From NCBI GenBank assembly GCA_024336345.1, contig JANFOG010000005.1, positions 1,550,001-1,614,000 on the forward strand: DNA of 64,000 nt, in the 5' to 3' direction. The stretch comes from Mariannaea sp. PMI_226. Lineage: Eukaryota; Ascomycota; Sordariomycetes; Hypocreales; Nectriaceae. The translations under genes and the position numbers were made by a program. Within the stretch, counting starts at the first letter, position 1. Each line of letters begins with the position of its first letter. Shown one piece after another: positions 1 through 10,104 of this stretch. The notes beneath the pieces were generated by a model. The model searched no databases, had not been told where the DNA came from, and worked only from the letters and a program-made list of their open reading frames with translations.

Positions 1-2422
1 TCCGAGTGTCAGAATAGAGGGTTCTGCCGATCCTAGCCCCAAAGGGTTGGGTTCATTTGATGATATCAAGTCGAAGCCTCTGGACGAACCAGAATTCGTT
101 ATTGGAGATCCCACGGAGGATGACCGCCAGAAGGCCCAGAACATTTATGATGGTAACGAGGACTTCATATCTAAGGAGAAGGCCGCTTCCTGGATGGGTG
201 AGGAGGGTCCCATCAGACAGAGGACTCTCCAGGCCTACATGGAACTCTACGATTTCACGAGCCACAGCATTGTACATGCTCTAAGAGAAGTTTGTTGTCG
301 ATTGATTCTGCGTGCCGAGACGCAGCAGGTTGATCGCATTCTCGTGGCTTTTTCCAAGCGGTGGTGTGACTGCAACCCAAACCATGGATTCAAAGCGACA
401 GGTACGATACATACCATCAAGAATTTTTTTTACGTACACTAACCATTCCGAACAGATGTCATTCATACCATTTGCTACTCTATCATGCTTCTAAACACTG
501 ATTTGCATGTGGCGGATATCGAGCAGAAGATGACGCGCGGTCAATTCATCAAGAATACCATGACAACCATTACACAAGCTGTCTCCGAATCGGTCCCTGA
601 TGCCTTCCACCGACCGAGCATCCTGCCTGAAAAGAATGGCATGCTCAATGGGGATGATCAAGAACCGGCAGATCAGGACAGAAAGTCTTTCAGGCATTCG
701 TTCCGACCACCTCCTCGTGCTGACTTGAATGCACTGGGTGATGACGATGACTGTGGTCCTCTCGTCAAGGCTCCATTTAGTGGGTCCAAGAAGGCCTGGG
801 AAGAGCAGATTGAAGTTGTCCTGAAAGGTATTTACACATCGATCAGAGATCAACGTTTGCCTCTTTTCGGTGCTGAGGCAGAGAGGAACATCAATATGTC
901 AGCTTCGCACAGTGGAGGCCTGTCCGTCATGGGTATGCTGAAGAGAACCCCCAGTGTTCTTAGTAAAGCGCCTTCTGAGAGCCAGCTTTCCGTACGCGGT
1001 CGAATTAATGAGAATGGTCGCCCGAGCACGACAACAAGATGGGCCTCTAAGAGCCGAACGCGAAACGGAGTTGGTCGTAATGGATTCTCATCTAGCCGCA
1101 CAAGCTTTGAGGATGGAGGTTCAATATGGAGTCCTGCTGGTTCGTCTGCTACTTGGAGCCGACAATCTCTCGGCAGAACCCAGACATCGGTTTCCCAAGA
1201 TTCATTTGGCTCAGCCATGCCTCGCGGCGAGTTCCAGCAGTCGATTGGTTTCGCCAATGCTTTGAGCCAGGCTATTATTCGAGACGAGGATATGTATGGC
1301 GATGGTGCCCATTCTGTGCTCAGTGCGGACATCTCGTCTGCACAGCTCCTCGAAGACGAGTCCCTCGAACTGGCTGGTCCTCCTTGGGTCAAAGAAGGAA
1401 TGGTCATTCATAAGCATCATCTTGATGGAGTGGAGAAGAAGGCCAAGGACAGGCATTGGGGCGAAGTGTTTGCCGTCATCCAAAAGGGACAGATGAGTCT
1501 ATTCTCTTTCGCTCCAAACAAATCGATGCGACAGAAGAACCGAAAGAACGCCGGTAACACAGTGGTCGGAGGCGGCAACTGGCAGGACAATGCCACTAAT
1601 ATGGGCACCTTCAGTCTCCGGCAGACTCTCGCCTCTGCACTTCCACCACCAGGCTACTCACGTACTCGACCTCATGTCTGGGCTCTTAGCCTTCCTACAG
1701 GCGCTGTTCACCTGTTTCAGGTCGGCACACCCGAGATTGGCAAGGAATTCGTGACTACAGTGAACTACTGGAGCGCCCGCCTCAGCACCCACCCCTTGAT
1801 CGGTGGAATAAGCAACATCGAATACGGGTGGAGTGAAGCGGTTGTCAATAACGCCCTTGTCAGTGTCATCAACGAGACATCTGGTGGCAAAACCTCCCGT
1901 CCCGGTAGCGCAGCCGCTGGCAGAAGGTCGAGTGTCACTAGTGCGAACTTCCGAGGATCGAGCTTCGATCATGTTACCGGCGCATTCACGAATAATAGTG
2001 GCCGTGGCAAGCTCCCTGGTGATCGTATTTATATTTCGGACTGGTCACCACCGACACAGAGCATGCGTCCGAGCAACATGTCTGAATCCGAGCAGTTGGA
2101 AACCTTGGACACTTATGTCAAGAGCATCGAGGCTGAGCTCCAAACCCATAACCAGCTTCGCAGCCCCATGCTTCTTGCCTTCACCCCTCGAGGTGCCAAC
2201 GCTAGCAAGGCAATGAACAACTGGGAGCGGAAGAGCGCCTACTTGCTTCGAGAGATTGTCAAGTTTAGGACCTATGTCGACTGTCTCCAGCAGGCAGAGA
2301 CACGCAAGAATGAGATTTACGCTGAGCGGGATCTAGCTCAACGAGCCGCCAGAGGCGAGCTGAGCGATGGAGATATGGAGCTGAGCGGTGGCGAGGAGGG
2401 TGACATTACTCTTCGGCCGTAA
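1..2422 (+). CDS. Sec7-PH Arf guanine-nucleotide exchange factor (Syt1-like), 5' end missing
   Basis: Exons are 2..401 and 456..2422; the frame is already open at base 2, so the N-terminus lies upstream. The 54-nt intron 402..455 has GTACGA at the donor, CTAAC before the acceptor and AACAG at the end. Joining restores the second Sec7 signature, with YSIMLLNTDLH just after the junction. Before it, LRAETQQVDR keeps the catalytic glutamate of the Sec7 'glutamic finger'. A PH-like region follows around bases 1380-1800 (KEGMVIHKHHL, then HVWALSLPTGAVHLFQVG), split by a low-complexity insert. The C-terminus is predicted helical/coiled-coil. Sec7 domains load GTP on Arf GTPases at Golgi/endosome membranes. 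Sec7 followed by PH matches the fungal Syt1 group more than Gea or Sec7 proper. A serine-rich linker (about 900-1200) suggests phosphorylation, which is inference. Family call is strong; the Syt1 subfamily is likely. Confidence 0.9.
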
Positions 2423-4057
2423 TTCTCCATATAATACTTACTATTAACAACTACTAGACGTGCAAAAATGGCGTTGACGCTTACGGGATAGAGAGCCTCC
2501 TATGAGTGACTTCGGAGTTGCTCTCTTTCCTCTCTTTTTTATTGTTTATTATATATTTTTTTTGCCTAGTCGTGGCTGCTTGTACAGCCCTGATACCCTT
2601 TTTTACCACCAGTATTACTATTACCGGCATTCTATTCCACCACTGTATAAAAGGCTTGTTTGCTTGGAGAGATATGGGATGTATAATGAGAATTGATGGG
2701 ACGAAGCTGAAGGGGTGTCCGTGGTAGAAGATTTGGATGCTATGCCAAGAAACATAGATTTCTTTAATGTATTGACGACGACAAGAAAGCAAGATTGTCT
2801 TTATTCTTTACCTAGTTCCTTGTCTGCTGATACTAGACGCGGGTCATAATACCATTATTCTCTTCTCCCTCCTTTGTCTTGGACATTTACAGTTATGCAG
2901 GAGACTTGCCAAGATTTTTCTAGCAGTAGTCCCAGTATCTTCCACCGAGATTCGCATTCTTGTGGTAGGATGCTGCAAATAGTAGAATCATTTAACACAA
3001 CAAGGCATAGAGTAGCTGAATGGTTGAGACTATCATAAAGCCAGAGGTCTTCTAGCTGGATGGCGCCCAACTTACAGTCGCTGTGGTGTTGATCACGACA
3101 AGTTTGTGTACCTGTTCAAGCCCATCACGACAGTTCTCAATAGTTTTTGGCGGCTGTGGCATTGCCAACTTTATGTCGTGTCTCGTCTCAAACTGAGATA
3201 TACAAACTTAACTTGGTCAATGGTACACGACTGATGAAGGGTCAGAAAATAGAAGGGGAGTTGGTTGTCTGCCTTGGAGGCGCTTCTCGTGTTAGGGCCG
3301 GAAGGCTAGGCACCTGGTAGAAATTCACAATCTCCAGCAACAACACACCAATTGTGATTCCTTTGTAAAGGATTTAATTCCTTTGATTGAGTACAGTTGA
3401 TTGAGTTACATACATTGCCGCTCTGGGCCCCTTTGTGACTTGTGTGAATTGGTTGCAGACCACTCTTTGTGCCAATGCAACAGAGATAAAACCATCCGTT
3501 AATCTCCTCAGACATGCATGCCATTCATGTCTGTCATGCTACTCATGCTCCCTTTCCTTGGGCTAAAAAAAAAAAAGACAAGTGCTCTCCTTTTCCGTGT
3601 CCTTCAGATGCATTCCCTGTTATCCATCACAAACATCCCTTTAAGACGTTGAAGAACCCTGGGTGGTGAGTTGTCGCACATTGCAACATCTTTATAGATG
3701 TTGAAAAACCCTGGTGGTGGCGAGCTGCCGCAGCGAGACTCGATGACGATGGTGGGAAAGCGTAAAGAAGAAGGACAGGTAGAGACAATGTAACAAAGGA
3801 AAAAAAAGACCGAGAGTAGAAGAAATCAAAAAGGAAAACATAAAACAAAGAAAGGAAGCCAGCGAAGAAGGCCTTCTTGTCCCTCCGGACCATGAATCTA
3901 GGATCCGAACAGAAAAGGCAATAGAAATCTTGCGAAGACTTCACTTTGAGTTTCAACTCAACTTTCCTCGATCCACCTTCAAATAGGGACCTGTCCCTTG
4001 AAAGAAGAAATGCTTCTTATTGCACGTCTCCTCTCCTGTGGCAGATAATGCAAAGAA
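2423..4057. other. Intergenic, convergent 3' regions
   Basis: This lies between the Arf-GEF stop and the 3' end of the F-box/ankyrin locus. The first 150 bases are T-rich, as expected of a 3' UTR. No ORF here has protein-like composition or a supported splice structure, and I found no RNA gene. Confidence 0.6.
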
Positions 4058-4531
4058 CTAAGACTGACTGGCTCGATTAGGATGACCGAGAGACAGGACA
4101 GCCTCTCTCAGTTGGTTGCAAGTCAAGTTCATGGCATCCATGACATCAATAAAATAGAAGCCATCCGGATTGCGCGATGCGACCGACATCCCCTTCTTTA
4201 CAAGGAGCTTGACATCAGTAATGGCGGTTTCCTCGTTGATCTGGTGGCGGGCGAGTTTCTCGAGGATGAGAAACATGTAGCCCATGCCGTTGTCACTCAG
4301 AAAATTGATATCGAAATTGACAAGCATGAATACTGTGGTGATTTTCTCCTTCTTTCTGTCCATGGCTTCGAACACAGCACGTTCAAATGCATGGTCGACG
4401 TTGGGGAACTTGGTTGCCAATTCCTCCCAGGCTCGCAAGTTGTCACGCAAGAGAGCTCTAGCTCGGATTTCGAGGATTGTCACCTCATCCCAGTAGGGTA
4501 CGTGGATATTTAAAAGGTCGTAGCCGCATTT
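4058..4531 (-). pseudogene. In-frame C-terminal continuation of the F-box/ankyrin gene beyond a stop codon
   Basis: Directly after TAG 4534..4532 the same frame reads KCGYDLLNIHVPYWDEV and runs 157 codons to the next stop at 4058. The segment has normal coding composition and an ankyrin-like stretch (DVKLLVKKGMSVASRNPDG). It has no good ATG of its own near its start; the nearest initiator-like codon is GTG at 4483. It reads best as the original C-terminal quarter of an approximately 620-aa protein. Either the TAG is a nonsense mutation or sequencing error, or it is read through. The context TAG-AAA is not a recognised leaky one. Confidence 0.65.
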
Positions 4532-5923
4532 CTAAGTAAGGCTATTGACCCAATCATCCAAGACTCTGGGAAACTCGTGATCGAAGAGTCGTCCGCCTAG
4601 CAAGGCTAGCATACTGCAGAAGGGTGCTGGAGTGTCCTCTTGAATTAACAAGTACATCAGGCTGCGAGGTGGGAAAAGGGGTCCACGGGCCATGTCAGCA
4701 TTTGGATCCAGTCCGTACTCTCTGACCAGTCGTAGGAGCAGGTTCATTCTGGCTGTGGATGCCTCGTGTCCAGTGGCGACTCTGAAGGCTAGCCAGAGTG
4801 CGTCTCTCCCTCTGTCGTCAGCAACCGTAGTGTCGGCACCTCGTTTTTGAAGCAGCTTCATGATATTCTTAATGATTCTATGTCGTGCGTTGAAGTCAGT
4901 CTCAATAAAGGACAAGGCAGTCAGGAATGGCGAGTATTTAGGACTCGAGCCATCCCGCAGGTTGACGTCGGCACCGTAGTCTATAAGACTCTGAATAGTG
5001 ACAAAACCTAAGGCTCGTCGAGTAGGTATAGTCTGCTGAATAGCTGATGCAATGGCTAAAAGCAATGGGGTTTTCCCAAATGCATCGACGGCGTTGATAT
5101 CGGCGCCCATTGACAGCAACTTAGCGACGTGGCCAGGCTTCAGGTGATTGGCAGCCAAGTGCAGAGGCGTGGTCTTGATCCTGGGCATGGCGACGTTGAT
5201 GAACTTGCTATAGGAAGATACCATGCGTTCAAACTCATCAGCCCTCTTGAGGAAGACGGCAAAGTGCGGAATCGTGATTGCAGGCTGTTTTTGCCCTGCG
5301 GTGATGGTGGGATCAACCACTAATTCCTGGAGATAGTACGGTGCGCCTTTCTTGATCATCATTTCGCACATCTTCCAATGACCCAAGGCAAAGGCTTCAG
5401 CCAATGGCAACCAACCTGCCAGTCCTTTGAGCCCGTGGATCTGCGAATCGTCGAAGGGGTTTCGGACAAGTTCAAAAGAGGCTGTCGGGGGTATCATCAG
5501 GCTCCGGCCTTTTGTCTTGTACTGATATGCGGGTGCAGAAAGCTGTACTCCTCGCTTGAGCAGGTCTTTGACGATTTCAAACCGGCCAGTGTCGCATGCA
5601 ACCCATATGGCCGTTTGATGAGATCGAGGCTCGTCATGAATTTTGTAAGGAGTATCGAGGCATGATCCATACGTCACAGCATTTGCAATGATGGCCAACC
5701 CAACACGCTCATCGCCTTTTGTTGCAGCCCAGCAGACAGCCTGGTTGCCCTCTCTGAGGTGATCTCGACGATACAAGGCCCTGATAGCCGAAGGTTTGAG
5801 GGCGTTGGAAACACGAACGACTGAGGCTAGATCCTTGGTAGGAAGATGGCTCCAGATGTTCGTGAGAATCTCATTCGGGAACGCTTCCAGCGAAGAAACA
5901 GGTGCCTCTTGATCATTCATCAT
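4532..5923 (-). CDS. F-box and ankyrin-repeat protein, ended by an in-frame TAG
   Basis: 463 aa from tandem ATGs at 5923 and 5920 to TAG at 4534..4532. The reading frame is open further upstream but has no ATG there. An F-box lies at about residues 11-52 (LEAFPNEILTNIWSHLP, then a run of small hydrophobics and NALKPSAIRALYR). Ankyrin-type repeats follow: TPLHLAANHLKPGHVAKLL, SMGADINAVDAFGKTPLLLAI, DYGADVNLRDG and KRGADTTVADDRGRDALWLA. F-box proteins bind Skp1 in SCF ubiquitin ligases, with the ankyrin part choosing the substrate; which substrate is unknown. The stop is suspicious: the frame continues at once for another 157 codons of similar protein (see 4058..4531). Fungal F-box/ankyrin families expand and decay quickly, so a nonsense allele is plausible. 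No intron that removes the stop and keeps the frame was found. Confidence 0.8.
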   Translation of the reverse strand: MMNDQEAPVSSLEAFPNEILTNIWSHLPTKDLASVVRVSNALKPSAIRALYRRDHLREGNQAVCWAATKGDERVGLAIIANAVTYGSCLDTPYKIHDEPRSHQTAIWVACDTGRFEIVKDLLKRGVQLSAPAYQYKTKGRSLMIPPTASFELVRNPFDDSQIHGLKGLAGWLPLAEAFALGHWKMCEMMIKKGAPYYLQELVVDPTITAGQKQPAITIPHFAVFLKRADEFERMVSSYSKFINVAMPRIKTTPLHLAANHLKPGHVAKLLSMGADINAVDAFGKTPLLLAIASAIQQTIPTRRALGFVTIQSLIDYGADVNLRDGSSPKYSPFLTALSFIETDFNARHRIIKNIMKLLQKRGADTTVADDRGRDALWLAFRVATGHEASTARMNLLLRLVREYGLDPNADMARGPLFPPRSLMYLLIQEDTPAPFCSMLALLGGRLFDHEFPRVLDDWVNSLT

Positions 5924-6189
5924 GACAACAGGAAGATCACGGAACCAGTGCGGGATAATGAGGATAGGATTTTCACAGCCGAAGGAAGAATCAGAGCCAG
6001 ACGTGGACCGCACACGTTGACGAACGCGTTGAGAGTTTGAAGAGGAGTAAGGGAAAGGGGGTAGATTGCAGAAAAGGGAGCTGCAGGGCTTTTTGAAAAG
6101 TGAAAGATATTGGGGGGCAGTGGAATATGGTCCAAGGGGAGATGTGAAAGGTGTGATAAGTGCAGAGTGGGAGAACTATGTTGCTTGAT

Positions 6190-6310
6190 AGTTCTTTTTC
6201 TCTGTGCTTGAGAGAGAGTGTGTATGTGTGAGGTAGAGAGAGAGAGAGGGAGAGAGAAGAAACGAGAGAAAGAAAACTGAGGAGAAATCTGGAGGAGGAG
6301 AAAGGTAAAC
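6190..6310 (-). promoter_or_regulatory. CT-rich leader/promoter tract of the F-box/ankyrin gene
   Basis: On the plus strand this is a nearly pure GA tract (runs of gagaga around 6225-6255), so it is a CT tract on the transcribed strand, 270-390 bases upstream of the chosen ATG. Such pyrimidine tracts commonly lie at fungal transcription start regions. The assignment is by position and composition only. Confidence 0.4.
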
Positions 6311-7690
6311 AAGAGGCAGAGAAGAGTTCGCAGCTGACAGACCGCTGGCCAAGTGCACGAGGACTACACCCCTATTCGCCGTTGGGGGGAGCAACGGGAG
6401 CAGGCAGACTATGATTATCACCAATGAGAGGACGAGTTACACCTGGTCACTCAGACTTAGAGGGGGTGTTCTTAGTCTACCTCATCCTAATGTTGTTGTT
6501 TGCTGTCCAAAGGGGACGCGAGAGGGAGAGGGCGTGATCACGTTGCTGAGCTTCTATCGAATTCGAACGCTCCCCAGGAGGCCAGGGGTCAGGGCGTGCT
6601 GCACGCTTGTTCGCTTGTTCTACGCTCATCTGAACTAGTTGTATACCTCGACATACCATTACTTCAACACCTCTTGATAGCGTTCACTTCTTCAAGCATT
6701 ATACCATGACAGACACTCGCACATTTCGCTGATTATTGTGTTGAGACATGAGGTCTCTACGCTTCGTAGTCCTACCGTCTCAATCTTATCCGATCAACGA
6801 CCCTCTTGACTCCAAATACGCCTTGTATGGTTTCAACGATGTTGCTTCAGAGTGCCTCCAAAGAAAGTCAAGATAGAAAACAGTTCTGTCCTAATTTCAC
6901 AGCCTCCGTAAACAATCGCAGAATCAAAGCCCCCCTGGTCCTCGTTGGGGACACCAGCGCGCTCTGCCACCGTAGAACATAATCTGAACGCGGAAGAGCG
7001 ATTTAGGTCTGAATTATTCATATAAAAGTGGACGAATGTTCGGTCTGTAGACTTTAGTCGCTTCATTCGGGGTGGTGCTGAAGACTCGCAAAGTTCCAGT
7101 GCCATTCACTCGACATCTACGTCTCATTTCTACCTAGAAAACTACTGGTGATTATTTTTGTATATACGTACCTAGATGGATCTATTCACTTATGAAGGGT
7201 GCTAATTGTAAAGGTAGGCATAGGGAACATTCGTAACATAGGTGTACCTTCATTTTGTTGGAGTTTGAAACGCAGAAAATGAAGGCTCTGGCTGGAGATG
7301 GGGCGAGCTCAACCCGACGGAGGTAATATTTGAAAATTGTCCCATGTGTATTAGGAATAGGGCAATAGGCACCGCAAAACAAGAATCAGTAACTCTGTAA
7401 TAGGCAGAGAAAAGCCTGGGTGAAAGGTTGAGAGTGTTTGTCGCTTATTTTCTCACCCCTGCGCAGCAGCAGAATGAACCATGGTCACCACCCCAGAATA
7501 CCAACCTCTCCTAGTATCCGGCATTCAAGCATTTTCCTAACAGTTCGCCTTCTTCAGCAGGATAAATCGACAATACTCCAGAATTTCGATCTCATTTACT
7601 TATTTGCTACGTTGAAACCTGAACCTAACACGACGTGATCAGCAAAAGTCAAAGCCTCGCTAAGCTGTCTCCACTAGAGGAACACGCTCC

Positions 7691-7710
7691 CATCATCATC
7701 ATCATCATCA
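7691..7710. repeat. (CAT)n microsatellite
   Basis: Six CAT units plus CA in non-coding DNA upstream of the F-box/ankyrin gene. Confidence 0.85.
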
Positions 7711-8888
7711 CAAGTTTGTAACCATCGCCTTCGCGTTTACCAGTACTGAAGACGCATTATAGTGTGCACTATGTTCTATTTAGACAGGTCCCATGCCTGA
7801 AAAGACGTCCCATCGAAGCTCTCGCTGCCCGCTGCCTGATGACCCCCCAACCCTGACACCCTCATCCGCAAAAAGGCAGTCGGTTGACTCTACCTTGATA
7901 ATATTGAGAAACGCGAGCACCTTCTACATCCAACCACGAGAAGACTCCAAGTAATTTCTTTACTGGGACTTTGGGAGAATCAAATCCAAAGGGAGAACGA
8001 ATGTTGTCGTTATCTCGCCCCAGGGTAGCGAGTCAACAGAGTACCCAGTGCCACTCCAGGTATGTGTTGCCGCTTTGCCCTGGAGAGAACGCTATGATGG
8101 AATTTGCATCACAGAGCTTTGGGGTCTATTTACTCAGTGTCTTGTTCCAACAATAGCTAGTGTTCTTCAGAGCGGGACTTGCAGCTTCCAGAGCGAACAC
8201 GCGCCTCTCAATCCTTGTTCCTCTACGTCGAGGCGCTGGAAAGGATGGTGGCCATTCCTTGGTTAATCTTGATCTTCCACCTTGAGGATACAAATCCTTT
8301 GGTGTGGGTAATTTTGACGAGTACCAAGACACGTGAGTAACTTTAGATCGATTACATCTCCTAGAGATTCGGGAAGGACGCCAGAACTTCTAAACCGCGT
8401 TTCTGGGACTAGAAAGAGCTGGTTTCCTACGGGAATATCATCCCTGAAGAGCTTTTGTGATGTGCTTCCGCGAAGGGTCTAGTAATGGCAATCGTAATAC
8501 GTGTGAAGCACCGAACCCTTTTAAGACGAATCTTCGCTAACTGGCCTGATCAACAGTTGACTGATTCCAAAGACGAACACACGAGACCGGGTCAATTTTC
8601 CACTTGTCGAAGGCTGGGATACAAATGGCTATTCTGGTAACGAGAGCCGAAGAATCCGAAAAACGAATCCCTACCTAGTTTTCCAGAGCTCTCGAATAAG
8701 TTCAGCATAGGTAATTCCATCGAATCCTTTTCAAGTGAAGCCCTACCTGAACATTCCCCTTCATCCACTGCCTCTTACAGTCCTACCAAAAATTCTTTCT
8801 TTAATCGAACTGATATTATATTATCGTATTAGGTATCTTAGATTATCGTCTTCAGGTTACATGTATGGGCGGTACACTGAGCTATTCA

Positions 8889-10104
8889 TTAGTTGACGCT
8901 TTCTTCGCCATCATGTGTCTTGGATCCGTCCTTAAACACCGGCCCTGCTGTGGGAATGGGCACATGCTCCGACGGTCTCCTCCTCTCCCCCTCCACATCG
9001 TTCGCCGATAGCTGCTGACCGCTATAGTGCTGAATGTCCGGAAGCGCCAGCGCGTTCTCCCACTCCATCGGTTCCTTCCATCGTCGCTTCAGCCACCAGC
9101 GAGACACCCTTGCTGTGCTTCCCAGCACCGTCGCGAGGAAACCCACCCATACGATCATCAGAAACCGGCTACCCAGGGAGATACCCCATGTTAGCTCGTA
9201 CAGCTGTGGCGTGTCACGAAGATACTTTGCTGCTCGCACCGCTGCTCCCGTTACGCATGAGGCGGCGATCAAATGCGCACTACATACAACAGCATACACA
9301 GCTAGCCGAGAACGCTCCAGCACCGTCAATATAGCGTGGCGTCTATCCATGGGTGTGTCCTGGTCGGTGCCTCGTGTACGGCGGGCGATGAACTCGGCCA
9401 GCAGCATCAGTACTGTCAGGGCCATGGCTATCATGTAGAAAGCGAAGGCCGGTGCGGCGGAGACTGTTAGGCTCGGTGCATCGCCGAAGGTCTCGATGGT
9501 CCTGTTATTATAAAAGGAGTCGCAGAGGAAGGGCGAGTCAGGGTCCTTCTTCGTACAGTTCGACCACCACCAGTGACCGACAGTAGAGTTGTACACATCC
9601 AAAAAGTTATTCATAGAGGCCGGGAAATGAAGAGTCTGTCCGACCGCATGGGAGACCAACCCAGCACTATCTAGGCTGCCGGCGAAAAATTCCCAGCCAA
9701 AAGCATCAAGGAACCAGTACAATGTCGGATCGGTCCCCGAGATGTTGGTAGTAAACTTGGTTGAGAGGTGAAGTGTCAGTAGCCGCATGTATGATATGGC
9801 GAGTACCTCAGAAGATCGCGGGGAGGCCCCTGCAACCTCTCTTTCCTTGGAACCACACCCCACGGCGCTTGCGACGTACCTGAAGGAGTGCAAATTCTCG
9901 ATATATCAGAGTTTGTTCACCTGCATGCCGGAGAGTAGCTGGCCCTTGGGAACCCCATGCTGTGTACGAGGTGCCCGCCGACATCAGCAGTATGATGCAG
10001 ACAAATGCGGCGAGGTGGAGCGATGATGAAGAGAAGGCTAACACTGACAGGAATCTTCGTCGCCATCTTGCGTCGCGGAGCACTCGCTGCTCATCGCTAG
10101 CCAT
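8889..10104 (-). CDS. Four-pass Sur7/PalI-like plasma-membrane protein
   Basis: Exons are 10104..9880 and 9755..8889 (363 aa). The 124-nt intron has a perfect CAG|GTACGT donor, CTGAC as branch site and CCAAG as acceptor. Exon 1 is exactly 75 codons, so the join is in phase. Four hydrophobic spans are visible: about residues 18-43, 176-199, 224-248 and 268-290. A long loop lies between the first two, with a W-rich segment (HWWWSNC) and two cysteines (C142, C153) that could pair. The tail from 291 is polar. This topology, with both ends inside and one large cysteine-bearing outer loop, is that of the Sur7/PalI group, which sits in eisosome membrane patches or senses pH. Family membership is inferred from topology and loop, not from a decisive motif. 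It could be another fungal tetraspan. Confidence 0.75.

Larger units (their letters stand above)
5924..8888. other. Promoter side of the F-box gene and intergenic DNA
   Basis: The part next to the gene (about 6180-6320) is CT-rich on the minus strand, as in fungal leaders. The rest carries only weak ORFs. The best is a 90-codon minus-strand ORF at 6833..7105 with an ATG, but I recognise no domain in it and see no splice partners. A (CAT)n tract sits at 7691..7710. No RNA gene or mobile element was recognised. Confidence 0.5.

Noticed and set aside
4535..4551. GT..AG pair around the in-frame TAG as a possible intron
   Set aside because: Only 18 nt including the stop codon, too short for a fungal spliceosomal intron. 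Longer alternatives break the frame or use poor donors.
6833..7105. 90-codon minus-strand ORF with an ATG
   Set aside because: Composition is somewhat protein-like, but I recognise no motif and see no supporting exons. Mentioned in the interval entry only.
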